The notes under the pieces are model-generated. The model made no database searches and was not told the origin of the DNA. It worked only from the letters and a program-made list of their open reading frames with translations. A stretch of DNA of 64,000 nt from Nocardia arthritidis. GTDB taxonomy: Bacteria > Actinomycetota > Actinomycetes > Mycobacteriales > Mycobacteriaceae. The stretch's first letter is position 1, and each line of letters begins with the position of its first letter. The stretch is taken from positions 3,162,001 to 3,226,000 of the forward strand of contig NZ_CP046172.1 in NCBI RefSeq assembly GCF_011801145.1, written 5' to 3'. Made by a program: the position numbers and the translations under genes. Of this stretch, positions 20,211 through 29,041 are shown one piece after another.

Positions 20211-21611
20211 TCAGCCGAGCCGAGCGGCATCCGTTTCCGATTGGTCGTGCGGTACAACCGATTTGCTTTCAACAGTTGCGCCATCGGGGTAAGCGGATCG
20301 TTCGGCGGCCTCCGGTTGCGGCTGGGTCGCTGAAGTGCTTGTTGCCGCGCGCAATCGTTTTCGCAACGTCAGCACGAGGAGTGCGGCCACCCCGAATACC
20401 GCGCCGAAGAACGCTTGCGTGAGCGCGTAACCACCGCCGCTGAGGTCGCTGAGCCAACCGCCGAGATAGGGCCCGAAGAAACTGCCCAGGTTGCCGACCC
20501 CGTTGATCAGGCCCATGCCCGCGCCCGCGGCGGCGACCGGGGTGAGTTTGGTGACCGTGGCCCAGAACGGTCCGTACCAGGCGATCGACGCGGCGGTGCC
20601 GAAGATCATCGCCGCGAGCACCAGCCACTTCTGCTGTGCCGAAATCAAACTCGCGCCGCCGAGGATCGCCGCCGCGGTCGCGAGCACCAGCGACATGTGT
20701 GCGATATGTCCGCCCCGGCGGTCCGCCGAACGGCCGACGAGGATGATGGCGACGCCCGCGGCCAACTGCGGCAGTATCGCGACGAGACCCACCTTCATGT
20801 CGGTGTGGAATGCCTTTTTGAGCACGCTCGGCAGCCATAGCGTCAGGCCGAGCAGACCCATCTGCGTCAGGGTGTAGATCATCGCGAACTGCCAGACGAT
20901 CGGGCTGGTCAGGGCCGCCTTGAAGGTGCCGCGATGCTGCAGCGGCTCACCCTCGGCCAGCCGGGATCGCTCGATGTAGTCGCGTTCGGCCTGGGAGAGC
21001 CAGCCCGCCTTGGCCGGGGTGTCGCGCACCACCGCAAGCCAGGCGATCAGCCCGACCACCAGCGGGGCGCCGCCCTGGATCAGGAACATCCAGCGCCAGT
21101 CCAGATAGGTGAGGATGACACCGGAGAACGGTGCCGCCACGATCGCCGCGATCGGCGTGTAGAGCTTGAAAATCGCGTAGGCCCTGCCCCTTTCGGCGAA
21201 CGGGAACCACGACCGGATGGTCGTCATCAGCGCGGGCTGCACACCGCCCTCGGCGACGCCGAGCAGGAAGCGCGCGATCAGCAGCTGGCCGACGGAGTGG
21301 GTGAGGCCCGATGCCATGGCGGCGATGCTCCACAGCACCATCAGGATGGCGATCCACTGGCGCGCGCTCCAGCGTTCGGCGATGTAACCGCCGGGGATCT
21401 GCAGTAATAGGTAGCCCCAGAAGAAGATTCCGCTCGCCAGGCCCTGCTGGGACTTGCTGAGATGCAAATCGGTTTCGAGGTGGGGCAGCGCGAAACTGAT
21501 ATTGGTCCGGTCGATGTAACAGATGACGTAGATGAATACGACGATCGGCAAAATGTAGGTCCAGCGCTTCATTTCGGACAGGCGCCGGACGGGGGAAGTC
21601 CGCTCGATCAA
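20211..21611 (-). CDS. MFS transporter, anion:cation symporter (phthalate/glucarate permease) type
   Basis: A 466-residue, 12-helix carrier. The family signature is in helices 1-2: ICYIDRTNISFALPHLETDL, then FFWGYLLLQIPGGYIAERW. This group imports organic anions such as hexuronates, phthalate, tartrate or 2-hydroxy acids. TTG 21611 is chosen because GGAGG lies 7 nt upstream on the minus strand; longer in-frame starts lack a ribosome site. It is followed at 70 bp by the 2-hydroxyacid dehydrogenase, so the substrate may be the acid that enzyme oxidises (inference). Confidence 0.88.
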   Translation of the reverse strand: MIERTSPVRRLSEMKRWTYILPIVVFIYVICYIDRTNISFALPHLETDLHLSKSQQGLASGIFFWGYLLLQIPGGYIAERWSARQWIAILMVLWSIAAMASGLTHSVGQLLIARFLLGVAEGGVQPALMTTIRSWFPFAERGRAYAIFKLYTPIAAIVAAPFSGVILTYLDWRWMFLIQGGAPLVVGLIAWLAVVRDTPAKAGWLSQAERDYIERSRLAEGEPLQHRGTFKAALTSPIVWQFAMIYTLTQMGLLGLTLWLPSVLKKAFHTDMKVGLVAILPQLAAGVAIILVGRSADRRGGHIAHMSLVLATAAAILGGASLISAQQKWLVLAAMIFGTAASIAWYGPFWATVTKLTPVAAAGAGMGLINGVGNLGSFFGPYLGGWLSDLSGGGYALTQAFFGAVFGVAALLVLTLRKRLRAATSTSATQPQPEAAERSAYPDGATVESKSVVPHDQSETDAARLG

Positions 21612-21792
21612 CGACCTACCTCCTCGTAGGTGACCGGCGCGATCGGCGCCGGGTATCGAATCCAGCTCTGCGAGCATGGGTGAGCCACTCGTTGCGGAGC
21701 ATTTCTGAGTCGAAGATCGGATGCCGTCATCGGCGGACGTGCCCAGCAGGGAGCGAGAGAATTTGCGGGCCGAAAAACCTATCGGCCCAAGG

Positions 21793-22962
21793 TTATTCGG
21801 CGCGCAGCAGGTCGAGCGCGGCTTGCAGGCCCGCCGGGTCGACGGTGACGCCCGCCAGTTGCAGACCCATCTGGACGCCGGCGAGGGTTCCGGCCAGCAT
21901 CAGGTCGTTGTAGGAACCGAGGTGGCCGATGCGGAACACCCGCCCGGCGAGTTTGCCGAGGCCCGCGCCGAGCGACATATCGAAGCGGTCCAAGATGATT
22001 CGGCGCACCTTGTCCGCGTCGTATTCGGGGCCGAGCAGTACGGCGGTGAGCACGCCGGAGTACTCGCGCGGGTCGGCGCAAAGGATTTCGAGTCCCCAGC
22101 CGTGGACGGCGGCCCGGGTAGCGGCGGCGTGGCGGCTGTGCCGCGCGAAAACATTAGGCAGACCCTCTTCTTCGAGGATCAGCAGGGCCTCGCGCAGTCC
22201 GTACAGCAGATTGGTGGTCGGGGTGTACGGGTAGAAACCGCGTTCGTTGGCGGTGAGGATGGGCGTCCAATCCCAGTAGGACTTCGGCAGCAGCGCGGAT
22301 TGCCTTGCGGCGAGCGCTTTTTCGCTTATCGCATTGAAGCCCAGGCCCGGCGGCAGCATGAGGCCCTTCTGCGAGCAGCCGACCGTCACGTCGACACCCC
22401 ACGCATCGTGGCGGTAGTCGATGGACCCGAGCGAGGAGATCGTGTCCACCAGCAGCAGCGCGGGATGGTCCGCGGCGTCGACGGCGGCCCGGATCTCCGG
22501 TATCCGGCTGGTCACTCCGGTCGATGTCTCGTTGTGCACCACCATCACCGCCGCGATGGTGTGCGCGGTATCCGCGGCGAGCCGATCGGCGACGGCGGCC
22601 GGATCGACGCCGCGTCGCCAGTCGCCGGGCACGAATTCGACTGCGAGCCCGAGGCGTTCGGCCATCTCCCGCCAAAGGCTCGCGAAGTGACCGGTTTCGA
22701 AGGCCAGCACCCGGTCGCCGGGGGAGAGGGTGTTCACCAGCGCCGCCTCCCATGCGCCGGTGCCGGAAGACGGATAGATGACCACCGGGCCGCCGGTGCC
22801 GAACACCGGTTTGAGCTTGTCCATCAAATGTATTGCGAGTTCGGCGAATTCGGGTCCGCGGTGGTCGATGGTCGGTCGCGCGATGGCCTGCAGCACGCGA
22901 TCGGGGACGTTGGTGGGGCCGGGAATCTGCAGGAAATGCCGTCCACTGTGCGGGGTGATCAC
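21793..22962 (-). CDS. Class V aminotransferase, serine-glyoxylate / alanine-glyoxylate type
   Basis: A PLP enzyme of about 389 residues. The N-terminal LQIPGPTNVPDRVLQAIARP and VIYPSSGTGAWEAALVNTL motifs are typical of serine-glyoxylate aminotransferase. The PLP Lys lies in DVTVGCSQKGLMLPPGLGF. The enzyme would convert glyoxylate plus serine to glycine plus hydroxypyruvate, feeding the isomerase and reductase encoded nearby. The start is uncertain: GTG 22962 gives the usual short N-terminus, while GTG 23007 would add 15 unconserved residues. It is divergent from an IclR-type regulator. Confidence 0.9.
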   Translation of the reverse strand: MITPHSGRHFLQIPGPTNVPDRVLQAIARPTIDHRGPEFAELAIHLMDKLKPVFGTGGPVVIYPSSGTGAWEAALVNTLSPGDRVLAFETGHFASLWREMAERLGLAVEFVPGDWRRGVDPAAVADRLAADTAHTIAAVMVVHNETSTGVTSRIPEIRAAVDAADHPALLLVDTISSLGSIDYRHDAWGVDVTVGCSQKGLMLPPGLGFNAISEKALAARQSALLPKSYWDWTPILTANERGFYPYTPTTNLLYGLREALLILEEEGLPNVFARHSRHAAATRAAVHGWGLEILCADPREYSGVLTAVLLGPEYDADKVRRIILDRFDMSLGAGLGKLAGRVFRIGHLGSYNDLMLAGTLAGVQMGLQLAGVTVDPAGLQAALDLLRAE

Positions 22963-23028
22963 TATCGGGTTCCATTCTGTGCCGTGAGATGGCACACTGT
23001 TCCGCAAGAAGGTTCAGCAAGGGTAGGG

Positions 23029-23790
23029 ATGCCCAATCGAGGAGTCAAGGCTTTGCGGAACGTGCTGAATACATTGCGGGTGCTGGAGGAGGTCGCGGCC
23101 CGGCAGCCGGTCGGGGTCGGTGAATTGGCGCGCGTCCTGGACATGCCGAAAAGTTCGGTGCAGCGCGCGCTGGTCACCCTCGATACGGCCGGGTGGATTC
23201 GTCCCGCATCCGGTGAGGTCACCCGGTGGGTGCTCACCACGAAGGCGCTCGCGGTGGGCGGCCGGGCCGGCGGCGATCTCGGGCTGCGCGGCGCCGCGCT
23301 GCCGATCATGGAGGATCTGCGCAGGCGCACCGGGGAGACGATCCATCTCACCGTGCCGGAGGACGGCAAGATGGTGCTCATCGAGCGACTGGAAACCGAT
23401 AAGCCGGTCCGCACGAATATGGCTCTGGGACACTCACTTCCGTTACACGCCTCCGCCAACGGCAAGGCGGTGCTCGCCTACGCCGACCCGGAGACCGTCC
23501 GGCGCCTCCTCGCCGCCGAACTCCCGCGCTACACCGACACCACCGTCACCGACCCGGACCGACTGCGCGCCGAACTCGCTGCCATCCGCACCAGAGGCTT
23601 CGCCGTCAACCGCGGCGAATGGCGCTCCGACGTAGGCGCCGTCGCCGCCGCCGTCCGCACCCCCGACGCCACCCCCATCGCCAGCCTCAGCGTCAACCTC
23701 CCCATCGGCCGCCTGACCCCCGACTCCGAACCCACCTTCGGCACCGCCGTCCACGAAGCCGCCCAAACCCTCAGCACCCGACTGGGTTAG
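23029..23790 (+). CDS. IclR-family transcriptional regulator
   Basis: A 253-residue regulator. The N-terminal winged helix-turn-helix ([24 protein letters not shown]) is followed by an effector-binding domain ([35 protein letters not shown]). It is divergent from the glyoxylate aminotransferase. A GTGCC-N7-GGCAC imperfect palindrome near 22980-22996 in the intergenic space could be its operator. Its 3' end runs tail-to-tail into the truncated gcl gene, 27 bp from the point where gcl homology stops, so a rearrangement joined the two genes here. The protein itself looks complete. Confidence 0.9.
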   Translation: MPNRGVKALRNVLNTLRVLEEVAARQPVGVGELARVLDMPKSSVQRALVTLDTAGWIRPASGEVTRWVLTTKALAVGGRAGGDLGLRGAALPIMEDLRRRTGETIHLTVPEDGKMVLIERLETDKPVRTNMALGHSLPLHASANGKAVLAYADPETVRRLLAAELPRYTDTTVTDPDRLRAELAAIRTRGFAVNRGEWRSDVGAVAAAVRTPDATPIASLSVNLPIGRLTPDSEPTFGTAVHEAAQTLSTRLG

Positions 23791-23817
23791 CGGCGTTACC
23801 TTTTCGAGCGCTCGAGG

Positions 23818-24447
23818 TGCGACGATGAGCGGCCGCTCGGCCGCGTTCAGCATCGCCAGCACCTTCTCCGCTTGCGCGCGGGTCGCGGCCGGACGCTGCA
23901 CCGGCAACGGCTCGTAGGTGTCGATATCGAACTCGATCTCGGCCAGTTGCACATCGATCGGTAGGTCGATCAACACCGGGCCGGGACGGCCTTCGCGCAT
24001 CAGCCGGAACGCCTTCTGGAAGGTGCCGGGCACTTGGGCGGCCTCCAACACCGTGACCGCCCACTTGGTCACCGGCGCCGCGATCGCGGCGATATCGACC
24101 GCCTGGAAATCCTCCTTATGCAGCTTGGCGACCGGCGCTTGCCCGGTGATGCACAGGATCGGGACCGAATCCGCGCTGGCCGAATACAATCCGGTGACCA
24201 TATCGGTCCCCGCCGGACCCGAAGTCCCGACACAGACACCGATATTCCCCGCCGCCGCCCGCGTGTACCCCTCGGCCATATGCGAGGCCGCCTCCACATG
24301 CCGCGCCAGCACATGCCCGATCCCACCGTGGGCCTTCAACGCACTGTAGAACGGGTTGATCGCCGCCCCCGGCAACCCGAAAGCCTGTGTAGCCCCTTCC
24401 TTTTCCAGAATCAACACAGCAGCGTCAACCGCACGCATTCGAACCAT
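23818..24447 (-). pseudogene. gcl: Truncated glyoxylate carboligase
   Basis: Residues 1-210 match the thiamine-diphosphate-binding PYR domain and the start of the central domain of glyoxylate carboligase ([72 protein letters not shown]). Homology stops abruptly after AERPLIVA, where intact enzymes continue with GGG and some 380 more residues including the TPP pyrophosphate-binding domain. The frame then reads antisense through the IclR gene to a stop at 23443, yielding low-complexity Gly/Ala-rich sequence. Without the C-terminal TPP domain it cannot catalyse condensation of two glyoxylates. The start lies 2 nt after the glxR stop, so it was once translationally coupled. Confidence 0.85.
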
Positions 24448-24449
24448 CG

Positions 24450-25391
24450 TCAGTTCACCTTCGCCCGCCCGCTGAGCCGCTCCACCCCGCGCAGCAGCGC
24501 GCTGTGGTCGAGCGCCCCATCGCCGTTCGCCTTGGCGGCGGCCATCAATTGGGTGACCAGCGCGCCCACCGGCAGCACCACACCGGCCTGCCGCGCGGCG
24601 TCGGACACGATGCCCAAATCCTTGTGGTGCAGGTCGATTCGGAATCCGGGCTGGAAGGCGCGGGCCAGCATGGTGTCCTGCTTCAGCTCGAGCACCCGCG
24701 AACCGGCCAGCCCGCCGCCGAGCACCCGCAGCGCCGCCTCGGTGTCGACACCGTATGTCTCCAGGAACACGATGGCCTCGGCCAGCGCCTGGATATTGGC
24801 GGCGACGATCAGTTGGTTGGCCGCCTTGACGGTCTGACCGGAACCGCTGGGGCCAACGTGCACAACGGTTTTGCCCACCGCGTCGAAGATCGGCCGCGCC
24901 CGCTCGAAGTCGGCATCGGCGCCACCGACCGCGATGGACAGCGTCGCGCCGACCGCACCCGCCTCACCGCCGGAGACCGGCGCGTCCAGCATCCGGAGAC
25001 CGGATTCGGCTGCCTGACGGGCGAATTCGGCCGCGACGTCGGGACGGATGGTGGAGAAGTCGATGATCAGCGCGCCCGCTTCGGCGCTGTCGAAGACGCC
25101 CTTCTCGCCGGTCAGCACCGCGCGCACGTCGGGCGAGTCGGGCACCATCACGCAGATCACCTCCGCGCCGCGAACCGCGTCGGCGATCGAGGTCGCGGCA
25201 CGCCCGCCCGCCGCGACCAGCGGCGCGGCCTTCGCGGCCGTGCGGTTGTACCCGGTGACTCGGTGACCCGCATTGGCCAGGTGCACGGCCATCGGGCTGC
25301 CCATGATGCCCAATCCGATGAAGGCGATATCGGGCCCGCCCGTCGCCCGGCCACCGCCCCTCATCGAATCGCTTCGCGATGCTGTAGTCAT
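24450..25391 (-). CDS. glxR: 2-hydroxy-3-oxopropionate (tartronate semialdehyde) reductase
   Basis: A 313-residue beta-hydroxyacid dehydrogenase that reduces tartronate semialdehyde to D-glycerate. The NAD(P) Rossmann motif is [19 protein letters not shown], the substrate-binding signature is [12 protein letters not shown], and the catalytic Lys is in [14 protein letters not shown]. The start begins with a variable 20-residue extension; ATG 25391 is the first good start. It lies 35 bp downstream of hyi and 2 bp upstream of truncated gcl, the usual hyi-glxR-gcl operon order. Confidence 0.93.
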   Translation of the reverse strand: MTTASRSDSMRGGGRATGGPDIAFIGLGIMGSPMAVHLANAGHRVTGYNRTAAKAAPLVAAGGRAATSIADAVRGAEVICVMVPDSPDVRAVLTGEKGVFDSAEAGALIIDFSTIRPDVAAEFARQAAESGLRMLDAPVSGGEAGAVGATLSIAVGGADADFERARPIFDAVGKTVVHVGPSGSGQTVKAANQLIVAANIQALAEAIVFLETYGVDTEAALRVLGGGLAGSRVLELKQDTMLARAFQPGFRIDLHHKDLGIVSDAARQAGVVLPVGALVTQLMAAAKANGDGALDHSALLRGVERLSGRAKVN

Positions 25392-25426
25392 TTCGTATCC
25401 CTAGAGTTATTGCTGGACAATGGTTT

Positions 25427-26254
25427 TCAGTCGCCATCGGCGGCGCGGCGGTCGCGCGGCAGCCAGTCGAAGCTGTCGGCGGTGGCGCCGGAGGGCCGGT
25501 ATTCGAGTCCGACCCAGCCACGGTAGCCGCGAGTCCACAACTCGGTGAGCTGACGCGACAACGGCAGTTCGCCGCTGCCCGGTTCGTTCCGGCCCGGATG
25601 GTCGGCGATCTGGACGTGGGCGATCCGGCCGGTGTGTTCGGCGATGACCTTGTCGACGTCGTCGCCGTTGACCGCCAGGTGGTAGAGGTCGGCGAGCAGT
25701 CCGAGATTCGTTGCGCCCGTGGCGGTCTGCACCCGGTCCAGGACGGCGAGGGCGTGCGCGGCGGTGCGCAGCGGGTAGCGGTCGGCGCCGCTGACCGGCT
25801 CGACGAGGACGGTGCCGCCGATGCGGTCGGCGGCCGCGGCCGCGGCGGCGAGGTTTTCCGTCGCCAACTCGTCCTGCTCCTCCGCCGATACTCCGACGAT
25901 CCGATTTCCGTAGAGCGCGTTGAAGTTCCGGCAACCGAGTCGCTCGCCGATCCCGATTGTGACGTCGATATTGTCGCGAAATTCCGCGGATCGGGCCGGC
26001 CAGGAGACCAATCCGCGATCGCCGCCCGGCATATCGCCCGCGGCGAAGTTCAGTCCGGCCAGCGCGACACCCGCATCGGCGACGGCGCCGACGAACGCGT
26101 CGATCTCCGCGTCGCCGGGGACCGCGCTGTCGAACGGCCACCAGAACTCGACCGCGTCGAAGCCGGCCTGCCGCGCCGCCGCCGGGCGCGCGAGCACGGG
26201 TAGTTCGGTGAACAGGATCGAACAGTTGACCTCGTAGCGAAGCGTATGCCGCAC
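25427..26254 (-). CDS. hyi: Hydroxypyruvate isomerase
   Basis: A 275-residue TIM-barrel isomerase (AP-endonuclease-2 superfamily) that interconverts hydroxypyruvate and tartronate semialdehyde. Characteristic segments are GFDAVEFWWPF, LAGLNFAAGDMPGGDRG, VLVEPVSGADRYPL with the metal-binding Glu, and HVQIADHPGRNEPGSGE. GTG 26254 follows GGAG by 5 nt. It is the first gene of the hyi-glxR-gcl operon, with three palindromic sites between it and the divergent IclR regulator. Confidence 0.93.
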   Translation of the reverse strand: MRHTLRYEVNCSILFTELPVLARPAAARQAGFDAVEFWWPFDSAVPGDAEIDAFVGAVADAGVALAGLNFAAGDMPGGDRGLVSWPARSAEFRDNIDVTIGIGERLGCRNFNALYGNRIVGVSAEEQDELATENLAAAAAAADRIGGTVLVEPVSGADRYPLRTAAHALAVLDRVQTATGATNLGLLADLYHLAVNGDDVDKVIAEHTGRIAHVQIADHPGRNEPGSGELPLSRQLTELWTRGYRGWVGLEYRPSGATADSFDWLPRDRRAADGD

Positions 26255-26266
26255 AGTAGCTCCTTA

Positions 26267-26281
26267 TTCCATAATACGGAA
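26267..26281. promoter_or_regulatory. IclR-type operator, copy 1
   Basis: TTCCATAATACGGAA, an imperfect 15-bp palindrome of form TTCC-N7-GGAA, lies immediately upstream of hyi. The second copy begins exactly 21 bp later, two helical turns away. Confidence 0.65.
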
Positions 26282-26287
26282 GAAAGA

Positions 26288-26302
26288 TTCTGATATACGG
26301 AA
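26288..26302. promoter_or_regulatory. IclR-type operator, copy 2
   Basis: TTCTGATATACGGAA shares the right half ATACGGAA with copy 1 and the same 15-bp frame. The 21-bp phasing suggests cooperative binding on one DNA face. Confidence 0.6.
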
Positions 26303-26387
26303 TATGCTAGAAGCCGGACTCCGGCCTCGTCAAGGAATGCCGAAGGTGTCGAGCGGTTTCCGGCCGCATCCGGGGGAGTCGGTAAAC

Positions 26388-26402
26388 TTCCACCATCCGG
26401 AA
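26388..26402. promoter_or_regulatory. IclR-type operator, copy 3
   Basis: TTCCACCATCCGGAA keeps the TTCC-N7-GGAA pattern and lies 20 bp before the iclR start codon, well placed for autorepression. Confidence 0.55.
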
Positions 26403-26421
26403 ACATGGAAGAGGCGAGTTG

Positions 26422-27174
26422 GTGACCGAAACCAAGGGGCGCGGCGGCGTCCAGTCGATCGAGCGCGCGTTCGGGCTGCTCGAGACCATGGCCGATGGGG
26501 GAGGGATGATGGGCCTTTCCCAGCTCGCCGCGGCGTCCGGCCTGCCGCTGCCGACCATCCACCGGCTGGTGCGCACGCTCGTCGACCTCGGCTACCTGCG
26601 GCAGGAGCCCTCGCGTCAGTACGTGCTCGGCCCGAAGCTGATCAAACTGGGCGAAAGCTCGGCGCACATGCTCGGTGTGCGAGCCAGGCCGCAGCTGCAG
26701 CATCTCGTCGACGAACTGGGCGAATCCGCGAATATGGCCATGCTCGACGGCGACCAGGTGGTCTACGTCGCCCAGGTGCCGTCCCGGCATTCCATGCGCA
26801 TGTTCACCGAGGTCGGCCGCAGGGTGCTGCCGCACTGCACCGCCGTCGGCAAGGTGCTGCTGGCGGGCATGCCCGCCGAGCAGGCCCGAGATCTGTTGCG
26901 GCGCACCGGCATGCCCCGCTACACCGAGCACACCGTCACCGACCCGGCCGAATTCGCCCGCCAGCTGGCGGCCGCGGCCCGCGACGGCTACGCCACCGAC
27001 GACGGCGAACAGGAATTGGGTGTCCGCTGCGTCGCGGTGGCGATCCCGGACGCGCCCGCCAAACTGGCCGTCTCCATCTCCGGCCCGGTCGGCCGCATGT
27101 CCGAGGATCTGGTTCGCCGCGCGGTCCCGCTGCTCACCGAGGTGAGTCGCGCGCTGTCCGCCGACCTGAACTAG
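26422..27174 (+). CDS. IclR-family regulator (AllR-like) of the glyoxylate operon
   Basis: A 250-residue IclR protein. The winged helix (GLSQLAAASGLPLPTIHRLVRTL) is followed by an effector domain (HCTAVGKVLLAGMP; RDGYATDDGEQELGVRCVAVAIPD) of the type that binds glyoxylate or allantoin-derived ligands in AllR. It is divergent from hyi, with three TTCC-N7-GGAA palindromes between, so it probably controls both itself and hyi-glxR. GTG 26422 follows GGAAGAGG; a TTG directly before it is also possible. A strong terminator begins at its stop codon. Confidence 0.88.
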   Translation: MTETKGRGGVQSIERAFGLLETMADGGGMMGLSQLAAASGLPLPTIHRLVRTLVDLGYLRQEPSRQYVLGPKLIKLGESSAHMLGVRARPQLQHLVDELGESANMAMLDGDQVVYVAQVPSRHSMRMFTEVGRRVLPHCTAVGKVLLAGMPAEQARDLLRRTGMPRYTEHTVTDPAEFARQLAAAARDGYATDDGEQELGVRCVAVAIPDAPAKLAVSISGPVGRMSEDLVRRAVPLLTEVSRALSADLN

Positions 27175-27234
27175 GCCCTGTGTCGAAGTCCCATCCGGCG
27201 CCTCCGTGGCCCAGCCGGACTTCGACACAGGGCC
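27174..27234 (+). terminator. Terminator of the iclR gene
   Basis: Perfect 18-bp arms 27174-27191 and 27217-27234 (GGCCCTGTGTCGAAGTCC and its complement) enclose a 25-nt GC-rich loop. The first base of the stem is the last base of the TAG stop. Confidence 0.85.
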
Positions 27235-27331
27235 TGGCCGTCCCCGGTTCCGGACGCTTGCGCATCGGCGGCGCGGCTGCGATCCTCGTGCTCATGATCT
27301 TCGATGGAAAGGGCGTTTCGCGCCCGAGCCG

Positions 27332-28864
27332 GTGAGCCCCGACGAGGCCACGTTCGTGGCCCACGCACTATCGCTCGCCGCTCTGTACGGTCCCGGTCCC
27401 TGGCCGGGGGACGGGTATCCGCTTCCGGATGAAAAGCCCCGTGAGCACGGTCGATTCGTACTGCCGAGCGTCGTGCTCGACGGTATCAATACCCATCATC
27501 GCCGGGCCGCGGCACAGCCGGTGACCGAACTGGCCGACGGTGTGGTCGCCGGAATGGACGATCCGGCTCGGCTGCTGGAGCTCTTCGCGGGACTGTCGCC
27601 CGTGCGGATCGCCGACGATCTGGTGCGCGAGTTGCGATCTCGCGACCTACCGCGCGAAAAGCTGCGACGGGCGGCACGATTCGTCACCGAGAACGCCACC
27701 CGCAGGGAGGTGGCCAAGCTCGGTATCGTGCTGCTCGGCATCTGCGGTGACGAACGCGACCGCGAATTGCTGCAATTGCTGGGAACATTGGATGAGTTCG
27801 CGCTTTTCGCGGTCGTCGCGCTGCTGCGAACCCAAACCGACGGTCAGCGCGCGGTTTTCGAGCTGGCGCGCCAGCTCGTGGGCTGGGGCCGCATCCACGC
27901 GGTCGAACGGTTGGCGGGCTGTAGCGACCCCGATATTCGAGCCTGGTTGCTGCGCAGCGGTTTTCGCAACGATGTGATGGACGAGTATCTGGCCTATATC
28001 GCCGCGACGACCGGCGGCCTGTACGAGGCCCTGCTGGACGATACCGTCGACGACGAACTGCTCGACGGGGCCGCGGGCATCCTGCGGGCGCTGGCCTTCG
28101 GCGGCCCCGCCGAGGATATGCGCGACTACCCGGACGCTGTCGCGGCCATGCACCGCTTCGCCGAATTGGTCGACCGCGCCGACCCGGCCATCGTTCGGCT
28201 CGATGCGGCACTCACCATCGAAAAGTGGTTGTCCAACGCGGATTTCGACTGGCCGGACGGCGAACCCGGTCGGCTTCGGGTCCGCTACGCAGCGCTGTTG
28301 TTCAGCGGCTACCGGATTCCGCGACGACGGTGGCGCGAGTTGGTCACCGGTGTGCTCTCGGGTAATTCGGCCGTCACGGGCGAGGGGCATATCTTCGAGA
28401 CCGCGCTGTCCTGCGCGGGCAGGCTCGGCATCGATGCGTTGCCGGACGCCATCGCACGATTGCGCATCGAGCCCGACAACGCCTATGTCTGGCAGTGGGC
28501 GATGCGGCACGCGGGCGCGGATCGGATCGGCGGGGTCGTCGAACTCGCCGAACAGCTGCTGCCGCTTGCCGAGCTGGCCCACGGCCCGTCCGAATCACTG
28601 GGCATCGGCCGGGAATTCGCGGCCGACCGGGTGCTGGAGATCGTCGTCGGACGGCTGCGCGTGCATCCGGGCATCGGCGCGGGCCTGCTGCCCGTTGCGC
28701 TCGCGAATCGGGTCATCCGCTGCCGCCGCGCCGCGCTCGCGACCCTCGCCGCCTGGCCGCCCGCGGTCCGCCCGGCCGCATCGGGCGAATGGGTCGCGGC
28801 CGCCGCGGAGTGGGAGATCGACCCCGAGCTGCGTCGGGAGATGCTGGCATTCCTGGCTGGGTGA
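27332..28864 (+). CDS. Uncharacterised helical (HEAT-like) actinobacterial protein
   Basis: I do not recognise a named family. The product is about 510 residues, has no signal or membrane segment, and is built of repeated amphipathic helices (for example LREKLRRAARFVTENATRRE-like and ELLQLLGTLDEFALF segments), suggesting an alpha-solenoid. Two Trp-rich spots (FDWPDGEPGRLRVRYAALL; YVWQWAMRHAGADRIGG) may mark a binding surface. The start is uncertain: GTG 27332 or GTG 27356 (GAGG 8 nt upstream). The open frame further upstream lies inside the iclR terminator. It stands alone between that terminator and the glycerophosphodiesterase promoter. Confidence 0.65.
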   Translation: MSPDEATFVAHALSLAALYGPGPWPGDGYPLPDEKPREHGRFVLPSVVLDGINTHHRRAAAQPVTELADGVVAGMDDPARLLELFAGLSPVRIADDLVRELRSRDLPREKLRRAARFVTENATRREVAKLGIVLLGICGDERDRELLQLLGTLDEFALFAVVALLRTQTDGQRAVFELARQLVGWGRIHAVERLAGCSDPDIRAWLLRSGFRNDVMDEYLAYIAATTGGLYEALLDDTVDDELLDGAAGILRALAFGGPAEDMRDYPDAVAAMHRFAELVDRADPAIVRLDAALTIEKWLSNADFDWPDGEPGRLRVRYAALLFSGYRIPRRRWRELVTGVLSGNSAVTGEGHIFETALSCAGRLGIDALPDAIARLRIEPDNAYVWQWAMRHAGADRIGGVVELAEQLLPLAELAHGPSESLGIGREFAADRVLEIVVGRLRVHPGIGAGLLPVALANRVIRCRRAALATLAAWPPAVRPAASGEWVAAAAEWEIDPELRREMLAFLAG

Positions 28865-28943
28865 GCCGGATCGACTGTGCGCCAGGCTATTCGGTGATTG
28901 CGGCGCACCGGCCGAGTCGTCTGGCCACGGCGTTCGACCGTCG

Positions 28944-28956
28944 CTATATGATATAA
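28944..28956. promoter_or_regulatory. Putative GntR operator upstream of the phosphodiesterase gene
   Basis: CTATATGATATAA contains the perfect odd palindrome TATAT-G-ATATA. It matches the 13-mer at 30711-30723 in front of the GntR gene in 11 of 13 positions and lies 86 bp before the phosphodiesterase start. Confidence 0.6.
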
Positions 28957-29041
28957 CGTTTGCAGTTCGGGTGCGGATCCGCGCGCCGAAGGTTCATGCG
29001 CCGCCGTCGTGCCGGTGGTGCCGACAACAGGGAAATCATCG

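Noticed and set aside
19046..20422. 458-residue plus-strand frame
   Set aside because: Antisense to the FAD-linked dehydrogenase, which has all family motifs.
21721..23028. N-terminal extension of the first IclR protein to 689 residues
   Set aside because: The extension is antisense to the class V aminotransferase; IclR homologues begin at ATG 23029.
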